From: Eutreptiella sp. 'Long Island Sound 2002'
Lineage: Eukaryota; Euglenozoa; Euglenophyceae; Eutreptiales; Eutreptiaceae
Direction: 5' to 3'
NCBI GenBank assembly: GCA_964036045.1
Contig: OZ038382.1
Location: 82,993,918 to 83,057,917 of the forward strand
DNA: 64,000 bases
Of the stretch, positions 44,601-55,540 are shown piece by piece. A program made the translations under genes and the position numbers. Position 1 is the stretch's first letter; every line of letters begins with the position of its first letter. The notes under the pieces are model-generated. The model did not search any database. It had not been told where the DNA came from and saw only the letters and a program-made list of their open reading frames with translations.

Positions 44601-46576
44601 CTGGGAGGAGAGGCCGTTGGCATGAAACTCTCAGCAGATTGGACCTCCATGTGACTTACATTCCGGGTCGCTACAATACAGTGGCGGACGCCCTGAGTCG
44701 CTGGGCCTACCCAGCCTCAGAGGCTTACTCTGAAGTGAGTTTTCATGGGACAGCGACGGACAAAGCTGGAGTGATCGAGTTTGATAAGGAGGAACAAGCA
44801 CTGATCAAGAAACATTGTCTTCAATGTTCGATTAGAAATCGGATGAAGGTTGAATTGGTCAGATGCAAGGAGATTACCAAGGCAGATCAGACTGAAAGGG
44901 TTAACTCTGACTCTGAGTCTTCGCTGCCGCTCCTGAATGTGTTTCTGGTGACAAGATCCAAAACGAAATCCACGCTCCCTCCACAACAAAAGGACAAGGA
45001 AACTTCCTTCCTCTATGTGGATTGGACGAAGATGTACAAGGAGGACAGGTTCTTGGGGTCTGTATACCACAAGTTGAAAGGGGACAAGCCTTACGACTCT
45101 GAAGAGACGTCTGATTTCAAAATCCAAGGCGACAAGTTTTTTTGGCAAGGACGGATTTGTGTTCCTGATTGTCTAATTGACCAATATGTCAAACATTGGC
45201 ATCGGAATGAGACAGCCCACACACATTCTCGTGTTCTGGAGCAGGAGCTACGACACAGAGTGTACACACGGGACCTCAAGAGTGCCTGTGAACGAGTTGC
45301 CAAAGGATGCAAGCAATGTCAGGCGACCATCCCCAAGAATCAAAAGGCAGAACGACTACTGAAGGGATTACCAATTCCTGAGAGGTTGTTCGACAAGGTG
45401 ACGGCGAATGTCTTCGAGTTGGGACAAATCCAAGAGGAATGTCTCTACACGAGGAAGTCAATTGACGGGTTTTTGTTAATTCAAGACCGCCACAGTGGCT
45501 ACATCCAGGTCCTCTCTTGCAACACGAAGCATCTCACCTCTGAAATGGCTGCCAAGTGGACTGCAAGTCAGTGGATGAGTAACTGGGATGTTCCCAGTGA
45601 AATTCTGACGGACAGTGGGAAGGAGTTCATTGGGACTTGGTGGGAGAACATGTGTGCTCTATTGGGAGTTCATCATCTTCGTGCCCGAGTCTACGACCAT
45701 CGAGCCCTCCCTGCTGAACGCGCTGGAAGAATTCTTATCAACATTCTGAGAAAATTCCTGGCGACTGAAAAGGACTACAATTGGTTGGAGACAATTTACT
45801 GTGTCTTGAGGAGATACCATCGTACCAAGAATTACACTGGATTAAGTCCGAATGAGCTTGTTTTTGGTCGTGAGAAGATGGGTCCAGGACCAGTGATGTA
45901 TCATCCTAGGCAGTGCTACGATGCCTCACAATGGTTTGAGAGGATCAAGGATTTAGAGTCCAAGTGGATCCAAGCCAAAGTGGAAAGTCAAGCAGATTGG
46001 TCGAATTTCAAAAATAAGTCGAGAACGCAAGGAAAATCCTTCGAGAAAGGCCAGCAAGTTTGGCTTCGTAAGTCAGACTAGACCCTGAAGGACGACAACA
46101 AATTGTTACCTTTGTGGGATGGCCCATTCCAAGTAAAGAGTCAACTAAGTGAGACTACATTCAACATTGAAATTGAGCCAGGCAGGCATCAAGAAGTACA
46201 TCGAGACCGTTTGAAGGCCGAAGTACCCTGCCCCAAAGGAAGGTTCAAGCCTCTCTATTGGACTTCGAAGTACCTGAGCGACAGGAAGATGATCACCAGC
46301 AGTTTCGAGTTGGAGAAGATCCTTGATTACAAGAAAAATGCTCGGAACAAGTGGTACTTTCTGTGCAGATGGAAAGGATTCGGTCCAGAAGAAGACAAAT
46401 GGGAGCCAGCTTCAAGCTTTATCCATGGGTATACGGACACTTTCATCAAGTTCCTGAAGAAACACCCTGAGATTGACCGTGAGCTCTCGCTGATCAAGGA
46501 TTGTGTCACCAAGGAAGACTTACAAGCACAAGAAGAAGCTCCAATCGTGGCAGAATCCATTCGAGACAAGATCTGA
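41603..46576 (+). pseudogene. Element A pol: protease, Dam-like domain, RT, RNase H, integrase, chromodomain
   Basis: One frame from the TAG at 41600-41602 to TGA at 46574-46576, interrupted by TAG at 43730 and 46079. Protease active site LIDNGSEVNLV (Asp codon 41837; the usual DTG/DSG is DNG). Dam-like domain about 42320-42735. RT with WRLVVDYRALNAA and YIDD at 43844-43855; the 43730 stop falls where RTs have the Trp of QW-x-VLPMGL, so it is a TGG-to-TAG change. RNase H from YIRTDASRYAIGATIEQ to YIPGRYNTVADALSRW. Integrase HHCC zinc region (45186-45320) and core with Asn 45407, Asp 45611 and Glu 45716, the last two 35 residues apart; the first Asp is replaced by Asn. Chromodomain about 46300-46460 (WYFLCRWKGFGPEEDKWEPA). 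Three defects make this copy probably non-autonomous. Confidence 0.93.
42320..42735 (+). other. Dam-like N6-adenine methyltransferase domain in element A pol
   Basis: Between protease and RT the protein reads VDAFANKKRKRFPKFYDDAW, then DWSEPLWINPPFNVFPRVVQ, then ILIVPNWPRQSWF. NPPF (42491-42502) matches motif IV of N6-adenine methyltransferases. The pattern of an N-terminal D-x-F-A, a middle W-x-NPP[FY] and a later LIVP-x-W resembles the phage Dam family and the methyltransferase-like domain of DIRS retroelements. A Gly-rich SAM-binding motif is not evident, so activity is uncertain. Confidence 0.6.
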
Positions 46577-47912
46577 TCAGAATTTGAATCGCCGAAACTC
46601 TCCAAAAGGTTTACGGTTTACATATACCCTTGGCATTGGGACAAAACAGTCCTGGCGCATCGTCTATGTGGTTCGATGAACAGATGATGAGACATTCTGG
46701 GGTCATCCTGATCATTCCATCCATCATTCTCATCATGGTCATCATGTGAATCATGTGCTTCATTGTAGATGATTTCCATCGGAAGTTCCGAAAGGCCTTT
46801 ATCCTCAACCACGACTACACTCTTGTGTTTTGCTGTCGACTGGGCCCCTCTACCCGCCTTGGGAAGGACTCGTTCGAGTTCGTGCTCATTACAGAGTCTC
46901 TGGCACATGACTGAGTCTGATCCATTTCATGTGTTTGACGGATCTGCTCAGAATGTCATTTCAATCAGCTCTTACATTGAGACTGTTGGTTTGTTTTTCA
47001 ATCGACCGCTGTCAAAGGGCTTATATAGACCAAGTGACAACGATGGTGTTCTTACTTGTGTCAACTCGCTGTTCATCTGTGGATTGTGTTGGAATCCCCC
47101 TCAGAATCAGCTCAATTTTGGCAAATTCCTGGTACCAAGCACTGGATGCTTATACATGCTGGGACTATAATGAGTCAATTACCCCTTCTGGCTCATACTG
47201 GATTAAACATGAAGCCCTGGAGACAATACTGACAGTGTGGTGCACGCACTGGGTTTTCTTGGCTATCATTACTCTTGCATGATTGGATTTCCATCATGGG
47301 ATTCATCATCATCATGAGGATTTGACCTGGATTGGCTATGAATGAGAACTGGATTTCCGTTCAGCACAACACACAGTGTCTATCAACAATGAATTGGACC
47401 TATATTGGCTTGCTGCAGACTTCGCCGCCCTCAATCCGTGTGCGATTCACTGAATTCCGTCTCAATTCAGTCACATTTTGTACCACAATCTGGCATCTGG
47501 TCTCATGACTGCAAATGACACCGACCAGTTTCACATATCTTGGACTCCATGAAGGGATACCCTATTTTTTTGGACGCTCAACGACATGGCGACACTCGCT
47601 TTCTGTTTTCTGGCAGTGGGATGTCAGATCCTGATTTCATCATGGATCATGGATCTTGTTCATGCACGTACATTCTTCACTCAGACTTTCAATTTCCCGA
47701 ATTTCCGAGCTTGAACGAAGCTATTTCTGTGTGCCCTAAGGTACCTATCCGTCTCATTCAAGTCGATGGCCATCGCGAAGCACAGATCTCAGCACAATTT
47801 TGCTCAATTCAGCTCATTTTCTCACATTTTGCCTTAGATTAGTCGGTTTTTGGTCACTTTCGCCGTTTCGTTCACTTCTCCTGACCCGGCCTGACATACT
47901 GGCGTATGTTTT
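46577..47912 (+). other. Element A 3' spacer between pol and LTR
   Basis: About 1.35 kb without a convincing gene. Frames up to 133 codons exist but show no signal peptide, transmembrane segment or envelope-like features. Confidence 0.6.
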
Positions 47913-47923
47913 CAGAGGGGGAG
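47913..47923 (+). promoter_or_regulatory. Polypurine tract
   Basis: CAGAGGGGGAG abuts the first base of the 3' LTR, the position and composition expected for the plus-strand primer of reverse transcription. Confidence 0.85.
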
Positions 47924-48404
47924 TGTAACGGCAGCAGTGACAGTACTCAGATTATACATCAATGTGATCAGAATTTCAATGATTCTCAGATGTACATTAG
48001 TGCAGTAAATTTTCCGCTTGTTTTCATGTTTTCCGTTCGCCGCCAGATGTCGCCTGTGAGCGCCCGTCGAGTCGCATTTGTCTTTCGTGATTTCCCAATC
48101 GGATTTATTTAAATTATTTCGAATGATTTCACGTTGTGTCATTTTGTGCGATGAATGCGCAATGAGATTCTATGTCTGCTCCATTTTTGTAGACCGGGTT
48201 TTCTGACTATTCATATTCCACCATGGAGTTCAATGGACTTACAAGTGCTTCGCATATGTCGCTCCAAGAGGCTGGATATGGGTCTGAAGAGGGTCAGTTG
48301 GGTTCGGAGATATCAGGGGCAGTGTCGGGCGTTATGACCCCTGCGGCATCAAGGCTACAGGCTTCGCAATCACAAGAAAGATCCGCCACTATGCAGCGGT
48401 TACA
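47924..48404 (+). repeat. Element A 3' LTR
   Basis: 481 bp, aligned without gaps to the 5' LTR with 10 substitutions (about 2.1 percent). It ends GGTTACA, followed by the GGTAC target duplication at 48405-48409. Confidence 0.95.
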
Positions 48405-51400
48405 GGTACCCCACGGTCTTGGCGTGCCGAATCCCCATGTGCTTGCACATCCTCTTGAACCACGTCCCCACGAATTGACTGCCCCGATCGCTGCAGATGA
48501 CCGCTGGGACATCTAAAATCGTCAACCAATGCCTGATCAGGACATTAGCAACGGTCCTGGCCTGCAGCCCCACTCCATGCTTGTCCTTCTTGTCCTTCTT
48601 CTTGGACTTCTTGCCCGGGACTGCCACGATATACCCGCTGTGCCTGTCCACCGCTAGGATGACACAATCATATGTCTCTCCTTCCACGGTGACCTCCGGC
48701 ATGGCAAACACATCCATGGCCACGGACCGCATAGGGGCCTCCGGTATAGCCGTATACACCGGGTTGCCCGCTGTGGAGTGGTTGGGGCTCTTCGTGGCCC
48801 GACACACGGCACAGTCGCTGCAGTACCTATCCAGGATGGCGTAGTACCCCGGAGGGAACTTGAAACGCCACTCCAGGTCCTGCTGCATCTTGTCTCGGCC
48901 CGGGTGCATGAGCTGGGCGTTATGCCAGTGGTCAATGAGCTCCTCCACTCGGTTCTCGGGCACCAGCAGCTTGTCCTTGAGGAACAACTTGTCCCCATCC
49001 TCGGTCAAGCCCTTGGGCCATTCGGTGTCCGACGGGGCGCTCACGGCATTCCAGTACTTGCTCCAGTGCTCGGATGCCGCATAGTCATCCGACCAGTCCT
49101 CTGTGAGCACCGACCTGACTAGTTCTACAGGGGCCACCATCCACTGCTCGAGGGTTTCCTCTCGAATAGCTTGGACTCGGGCGCCCCGGAACTTGGCCAG
49201 GTCCGTACGGTTTGCCATCACCACAAAGCACTTGACCCCCTCTTGCTCCATGGCCTTCTCCATCTTGATGATGCGCTTGGCCTCCTCGGTCTCCTCGGCG
49301 TCCCCATGGCTGGATATGTCCATCCAAGCCTTGCCTGCGGGGTAGGCCCACCGACTGAGGCAATCTGCCACAGTGTTGTCCTTCCCCGGGACGTATACGA
49401 CGCTGAGGTCGAACTTGGCGAACGTCTCATGCCATGGGGCCCTCCTTGCCGCCGGTCCCGAGGGGGTGTCGACGTGCTCCTTGTGCAAGCTCTGCAAGGA
49501 CTGATGGTCTGTACAAACCACCACCGGTTGCAATCCGATGTGGCCAGACCACTTCCTGAGCGCACAGACAATGGCATACGTCTCCTTCTCCCTCGCGGTC
49601 CATGTTCGACGTTGGCCCTCGGCCAGGATCCGACTCCAGAACGCCACGGGTACGTGCGACCCGTCGTCCCGGATCTGCTCGAGGACTGCCCCTACAGCAT
49701 AGTCTGAGGCGTCCGTCCGTAGCACGAATCCCTTGTCCGGGTCCACCAGGAATAGCCCCAGCAGCCCCAGGAGTCGCTTCTTCAGGCGGCTGAACGCATC
49801 TTCGGCCTCAGGGGTCCAGGCAAGCTTCTTCTTGCTCCCCTTCCGGCCATCGAACTTCCCCACCTGCAGCATCTTGTGCAGCGGCCCCCAGAGTTCTGCA
49901 TACATCCGGACATAGCCCGAATAGTAATTGCAGAACCCCATGAAGGACCGGAGTTCGCTGATTGTCTGGGGCTTCCCCCAGTGGTGCAGGGACGCCAGCT
50001 TCCCAGGCATGGGACGGCGTTGCCCATGACCAACCACGTGACCCGCAAACTCCACTTCCTTCACGAAGAGTGAGGCTTTGGTGGGCTTGCACACCATGTT
50101 GTGCTTGTCCAACTCGCTGAGCACTCGGCGCAGATCCTTCTCATGCGCGTCGATGAGCTCGTCCTCAGTCATGTTCTCCTTGCCGGACCCGATGATGATG
50201 TCATCCACGAAGGGATCGGCACAGTCCCGGCCAGGACCGAGTAGGTCCTCCATCATGCGCTGGAAAGCGGCGTTGCCATTCTTGGCGCCCATAGGCACCA
50301 CTTTCCACTGCATGGGTCCCAGCGGCGTCGACATCGCTGTGCAGGGCCTGGAGTCCGGGTGTAGCGGCATCTGGTGATAACCGTGTTTCAGGTCCAACAC
50401 CGTGAAGATCCGCTTTTTCTGTTGCTTTTGGAGGATGGAGTCGATCAGGGGAAGCGAGTACGAGTCGTGCTCGGTTTGCTCGTTCAAACCCCTGTAATCC
50501 ACCACCAACCTCCACTCGCCCTTCTCCTTCTTGGGCACGATGAAGGCTGGGCTGGCCCACTCACTGTCGGAGGGTTCGATCCATCCTCGCTCAATGAACT
50601 CGGCCAACAACTTCTTCATGGCCTCGGCCCGATCGCCCTGAAGTTGGGACTCCCGATGACGATAGATCCTGGGGTTGGGTTTCAGCTTCATCCTCGCTGT
50701 GCCAAACCTCCCACGATCTGGAGGGTTCTTGTTGGCGACGCCACTGAATAGCCGCGGATAGGCATTGATCAGCCTCTCCTTCAGCTCGGCGACCTTCGGG
50801 TTCTCCTGGGCCTCTTCAGCCGCTTGCTTCGGTATCGATACAACCGACCGCACTGCAGTGTAGGCCTCTTCCGGGTCGGAATGCGACTTCTCCTCGTCCG
50901 ATATGCCGTCTTCATCGTCGTGGGGCATGCTTCCCACCGATAATCTTCGAAAATTTGCGGCATCGGGCTGGTTGTTGTCGCTCTCGGCACCCATTCTTGG
51001 AAAATCCCATGTCGGCGGGGCCGACCCAACCAGACCATCATATTGGTCCGTGATGTGATCCATGACCCTCGCCACGAACTCATCCTTCTCGTACTTGCCG
51101 GTGACCAGCATCTTGTCATCCCACCAATGCGGAGATGTGACCATGGCCCGCCTCTTCTTGGCTGCCACACGGTCGTGCATCCCCATCCGCATGTAGTTGA
51201 AGACGTTGTCGATCTCGGCGTGGGACAGGACGTCAATGCCATCGATTGGCTGATCCGTCCCCTCATTGGGCTCAAACATGACCTTCATGGGCACCGCCTC
51301 CACCCTACAGATGAATGCTTCATCACCCGTGGGCTGGGCTTGCGCCCCATCCACCAGGAAAGCCTTGGTACCCCACACTTGACCCGGGGAGGGCATTGAT

Positions 51401-52635
51401 ACACCCTTGGCGTCGATGAACAACTCCTCCTCTGGCCCGAATGACATCTCGTTCAGGGTGATGGAGTCCAGCGTCGACTTGAGACCCTCCAGCGGACATG
51501 GGGTGGATCCTATGCCGGTTGTGACCAGGATCCCCTTCGCCCTATCCGCGACGATCTTCTCCACCGTACGTCTGGTATTGTCCAGGGAGCCATACCAATA
51601 CATGGGCCCCCACTCCTTCAAACCCCAATGCCTATGTCAGGCTGAGTCTCCTCGATGCCAATGCCTCCTACACTTCCGCAAAAGTGGGGCATCCCGGGAA
51701 GCGAAGACGTCCGTCTGGGGCGCTTCGGCTCCCAGTGTCTGGATCATCCTGGCATACACCTGCGGCGCCATTCCATACTCTGTGAGCTGAACTCCACGGT
51801 CTCCTCTGGACTTGGCACCCACAGCTTGCACCGCTTGGACGATCCGATCCTCTTCCTCAGCATTCCATTGGGATGATCCGCATGCATAGTCCGTGGACAG
51901 CCATTTGAGGCATTCATCATCCTCCCGGAGCAGCGTTGCACGATGGGGAAGGGCTCCAATGGCGTTTGCCACCATGAAGTTATACCCCATGATCATATCC
52001 CAATCCGTGATGTCGGCCACATAGAAGTTCCCGGATAGAGTGCTTCTCTTCGCCAAATCAGGTTGGTTCAAGCGCTCATGCTCCCAGAATTCCATACTGA
52101 TAGTGGCCTCATGGGTGCCACCACCCATAATCTCTCCGTTGGCGACCTTCAGGCGGACCGGTCTCCGGCTGGGCTGCAGGAGTTCCTCCTTGAACAACCC
52201 TCTCCGGACCAGGCTCACCTGGGCACCCGTATCCACCAACACATCCACCACCTTCTCCTCTCGTCCGCACCGTACTCGCACTTTCAAGTGCAACTGCCGC
52301 TCGTCACCATGAGGCGTATGGACGACTCTCACGGCATGCAACTCTAGCACGTCCGGGTGCATCAGGACTTCAAGGGTATGGTCACGGATGGTGTAGATCT
52401 TGGACTGGTCCTGCCCATCCACGGGGCTCTCCGTGGTCGCTCCTTCCTTCTTGCCATGTCCCGTACCCACATGTACTTCCCTTGGCACGGCGCTCCAGGG
52501 GTTGGGAGTGGCGAAACTCAGTGGTTTTGGCTCTTCTGGAGCCTTCTTCGGCACCCGACGTGCCTCGGATTCCTCAGGGATTCCACTGATTTTCGGAGGA
52601 GAGAGCTCCGAGGTCCCACTCCCGTGAGGGCTCCT
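48405..52635 (-). pseudogene. Element B pol: protease, degenerate Dam-like domain, RT, RNase H, integrase (interrupted)
   Basis: The frame is that of element B gag, entered through TAG at 52636-52638, and has one internal TGA (51637-51639). Protease carries LVDTGAQVSLV. The next region starts TDVFASRDAPLLRKCRRHW, runs through the TGA, and continues WGPMYWYGSLDNTRRTVEKI, KGILVTTG. RT has WRLVVDYRGLNEQ and FVDDIIIGSG. RNase H has LRTDASDYAVGAVLEQ and YVPGKDNTVADCLSRW. Integrase has the HHCC region and the first two catalytic Asp residues (AMDVFAMP, VICSDRGSQFVGTW), then breaks off at KTVGY where element A inserted; the Glu lies at 38.1 kb. Base composition is clearly more GC-rich than element A, so the two elements have different histories. 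Confidence 0.9.
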
Positions 52636-55440
52636 CTAGACATGACTTCCCGCAGCCCCTTCCGGCTGCGATCCGCCAGGACTTTGTCCACCACGTTGCT
52701 GGGCTTTGAGTTCCTCCAACGTCCTCAGCATGTCCTCAGCAACCTCCTCGATCGACCTCAGTCGTCGGTCTTGGCCAGGTCCACCACCATAGCCTCTTCC
52801 TCCGCCTTTCCCTTGGCCTTTGCCTTGGCCTTTTCCCCCGTCTCCGCCGTTCGCCTTCCGATCGTCAATCCGCTGCTCCTTGGGCTTCTTCTCGGGGTGG
52901 GCGGCGAAGTAGGCCTTCTCGTCCGCCTCGTACACCTTGCACTGACGGTGGTCCTGTGCGTGGTTGTTTCCCTTGCCATAACAGACCCAGCACCCGTCGT
53001 GCTGAGACCTGTACTCCCGGAACGAGAGCGGTGGGTTCCCGATCCTCCTTGGGTCTCTGCTCTTCTTGGGTCCCACCTGGTTCCATCTGGACCGATCCTG
53101 CCCATGTTCCCTCACGTTGTGCGCCACAAACGCGAAGAAATGGGCCTCCTCGTGATCCTCCCGGGACCAGTTGTCTTGGCCACTTCCACTACCATCCTCC
53201 GCAGAGTTGGCCGTGTCCTCCTGGATCTCCCGATGATGGCGGTCTTCTCGGTGGCCTCGTTGTCCATGACCATGTCGATCCTGCACGTGGGCCTCGTTCT
53301 TCGCATTGAGCTTCAACTCCACCGTGATGTACTTCACGATCTCGTCCAGGCTCATGCGGGCGAAGATGACTTGCATCCTCAGCTGCTCTCCGCGACTCCA
53401 CTCCACGTTGTTGAGGCGCAGCAACCTTTGCCCCATGGTGTCTCCAAATACCTCCACGTACACGGCGTTCTTCAGTCCCAACATCCGGTTTGGCTCGCCC
53501 AGGTTCCTCCTGAAGAACTCCATGATACCCGCATGGGTATCCTCCGCCGCCATGATCCTCACCGCCACGCGCTTCTTCGCTCTCTTCTTTTCCTCGTCCT
53601 CCACTCTCCTCTTCCAGTGCCCAGGGAGGACGTCCTTCAGCAGGTGGCGGATCTCGCTGGACCCGTTCCAGTCCTCAACCATCTTGAGGCTCCGTCGGTA
53701 CTTCCGCAGATACCGGTTCCACTCCCGGACCCGCAACTCACCGCGGTCCAGCTGCAGCGGGATGGACCACAAGTCCTCCAGCTTCTGGTTCGGAGCGTCC
53801 ACCCGCTCCTCATCCTCCAACCACTGGAGGCAGGCCTGCTCCGTATGGATCAGTCCTTCCCGGATCTGATCCCGCAGCTCCTCCTTCAGGTCCTGCGCCA
53901 GCTGGTGTGGGAATGTCCGGCATACCCACTTGTCCCGCGGCGCTCCCCGCATCTCGCCAACGACCTCCTCTGCGAAGTCCTCCCAATCCAGGATGAAGTC
54001 GTCCAGGTTGGAGGGGTTGCCATCATAGTAGGGGATTTTGATTCCCCTGAGGTCGTCAATCCTGATGGCGTCTCCGACGTCACCAGCCACCACTCCACCG
54101 AGCCGGATACCACCTGTGATCGGGGGGTGTGAGTACACTCCCCGTACATCCCTCTCCTCCATGGAGTGCGGTCCAGTTGGGCCTGAACCCATGGGGTTTG
54201 GAATGCGGGAAGGACTTCCTCCTCCGGCCGTCCATATCCCCGTATTGGGGTCCTTCGCCCACAGGTTTCCGCTGGGATGACCTCGACCATGTCCGTCGGC
54301 GCTTCCCATGGTTCGCCCCTGCATGGTCTGGCTCTGGATCTCCTCTTCCGCATAAACTGCGTGGGCAGTCGTAGTGATCGGTAGATCCTGGGCGGCATGG
54401 GACATCTGTACCGTCAGGCTCCTCGGGTCCGTGGTTACGTGCCCTTCCCGCATGGACCCGGCCGGTGCCGTGTGTTCCCCGAGCATTGTGGATTCGCTGA
54501 ACATGGGAACAAACGGCAGCGCACCCGGGTCAACACGCGGAGGCGCGAAGGGTGCCTCTGCAGGGCCGCCCATGGGTTTATCCATGGCGCTCCGGAGGGT
54601 CTTAACCCGCTCCACCAGCTCTGCCGCTGCTGGCTTTGCTGGGAGCTCCGGACCCGAGGTGAGGGGCTGTCGCTCCTCTAGCCTTTTCAGGCGTCCTGAC
54701 ATGTCCTCCACTAGGTGGAGGAGGCTGTTCAGCACTCGCTGCTGCTTCTGCAGGGCCAGCTCCAGATTCTCCCGGTACCGGTCCCGTTCCGCTCGCAGCT
54801 CCGCCATGTCTCTCTCCGCGGCCGACTGGTCATCCAGGATCCCGGCGACGTCCTCCTCCAGGCCGTCCTTCGCGTTGTCCAGGCTGTCGAGGCGATGCAC
54901 GATGGCGTCCATCCCCATCTTTGGGTACTTGCCCATGAGGAAGGACACGTGCTCGCAATGGCACTCAGCGTGCTTTCCACCTGATCCGGCGCATCCTGCG
55001 GTTCCCGGCGCCTCGGACACCTCCGCCATGGGTGTGTCGCCCATGCTATCCCGCGTTGGCTCCGTGTGCCGGGCCACAGGCACCGTCCTGGCTCTGGCGG
55101 GCCTCTCCAACGCCTCGGCGTTATGCTCCAGGCTGGGTTCTGGGGCCGTGTTCGCCCTTGTGGGCGGTCTGGCCGTCTCCTCCGACTCCGAAGGTTGCTC
55201 ATAGGCTGTCAGATAGCCCTCGGAGTGCCCCTCGGAGTCCCACAGCCTGACCGGGCTAGGATCCGTATCCATAGCCCCGGCGTCCCCTGCCGCGGGCTTG
55301 GGTGACCCGCGCTTCCGGTAGCGCCGGGCCCGTCCTCCACTGCTGCCTGAATGGCAGGTCTCCTCAGAGTCCTCCGCGGCGGAGCGGAGGTTGCATGCCT
55401 TTCGGCAGCGACGCTCACACATGGAGACCAGGTCCTCCAT
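52636..55440 (-). CDS. Element B gag
   Basis: From ATG at 55440-55438 the frame encodes 934 residues to TAG at 52636. A Cys/Arg-rich start is followed by a Pro/Thr/Glu-rich region, a long coiled-coil (ERDMAELRAERDRYRENLEL and onward), a spacer, and a Gag core (IPYYDGNPSNLDDFILDWED) of capsid type. A zinc knuckle follows (CWVCYGKGNNHAQDHRQC, near 52986-52933), then a Gly/Lys/Gln-rich tail. The first ATG is chosen because the frame upstream only has TTG. No stop or frameshift interrupts it. A 591-codon frame on the opposite strand is a GC-rich shadow. Confidence 0.85.
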   Translation of the reverse strand: MEDLVSMCERRCRKACNLRSAAEDSEETCHSGSSGGRARRYRKRGSPKPAAGDAGAMDTDPSPVRLWDSEGHSEGYLTAYEQPSESEETARPPTRANTAPEPSLEHNAEALERPARARTVPVARHTEPTRDSMGDTPMAEVSEAPGTAGCAGSGGKHAECHCEHVSFLMGKYPKMGMDAIVHRLDSLDNAKDGLEEDVAGILDDQSAAERDMAELRAERDRYRENLELALQKQQRVLNSLLHLVEDMSGRLKRLEERQPLTSGPELPAKPAAAELVERVKTLRSAMDKPMGGPAEAPFAPPRVDPGALPFVPMFSESTMLGEHTAPAGSMREGHVTTDPRSLTVQMSHAAQDLPITTTAHAVYAEEEIQSQTMQGRTMGSADGHGRGHPSGNLWAKDPNTGIWTAGGGSPSRIPNPMGSGPTGPHSMEERDVRGVYSHPPITGGIRLGGVVAGDVGDAIRIDDLRGIKIPYYDGNPSNLDDFILDWEDFAEEVVGEMRGAPRDKWVCRTFPHQLAQDLKEELRDQIREGLIHTEQACLQWLEDEERVDAPNQKLEDLWSIPLQLDRGELRVREWNRYLRKYRRSLKMVEDWNGSSEIRHLLKDVLPGHWKRRVEDEEKKRAKKRVAVRIMAAEDTHAGIMEFFRRNLGEPNRMLGLKNAVYVEVFGDTMGQRLLRLNNVEWSRGEQLRMQVIFARMSLDEIVKYITVELKLNAKNEAHVQDRHGHGQRGHREDRHHREIQEDTANSAEDGSGSGQDNWSREDHEEAHFFAFVAHNVREHGQDRSRWNQVGPKKSRDPRRIGNPPLSFREYRSQHDGCWVCYGKGNNHAQDHRQCKVYEADEKAYFAAHPEKKPKEQRIDDRKANGGDGGKGQGKGQGKGGGRGYGGGPGQDRRLRSIEEVAEDMLRTLEELKAQQRGGQSPGGSQPEGAAGSHV

Positions 55441-55540
55441 GTCAAGTCCTCCTCTTCCCAAACGTCGTAATTCTGTTCGGGCTTCAACTTCCGGAGTTCG
55501 CCATGCTGCTGAGCGTCTCGGCTCTTCTCTTGGTCGGAAT
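55441..55540 (-). other. Element B leader, truncated by the R1 array
   Basis: About 100 nt upstream of the gag ATG are unique. At about 55540 the sequence becomes identical in type to R1 repeat units (GAATTCTAAGAACGCGACT). No LTR end or primer-binding site is seen, so the element's 5' LTR is missing here. Confidence 0.6.

Larger units (their letters stand above)
38128..48404 (+). mobile_element. Element A: full-length Ty3/gypsy chromodomain retrotransposon (10,277 bp)
   Basis: Two 481-bp LTRs (TGTAAC...GTTACA), a primer-binding site, gag, pol with protease, an extra Dam-like domain, RT, RNase H, integrase and chromodomain, a polypurine tract and a 5-bp target duplication are all present in order. 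It is inserted in the integrase gene of element B in opposite orientation. It is not obviously autonomous: gag has an in-frame TGA, pol has TAG codons at 43730 and 46079, and the first integrase Asp is Asn. Domain order PR-RT-RNaseH-IN is standard Ty3/gypsy. Confidence 0.95.

Noticed and set aside
41600-46081. Reassignment of UAG to a sense codon
   Set aside because: The stop at 43730 replaces a conserved RT Trp and is best explained by TGG to TAG; the J-domain gene and the ARM exons show no in-frame TAG or TAA, and other stops are TGA and TAA.
46769-47170. Envelope-like third gene in element A
   Set aside because: No signal peptide, membrane anchor or cysteine pattern; the frame is not convincingly coding.
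52357-54132. 591-codon plus-strand frame opposite element B gag
   Set aside because: It is a GC-rich antisense shadow of gag, Leu/Val-rich without any domain pattern.
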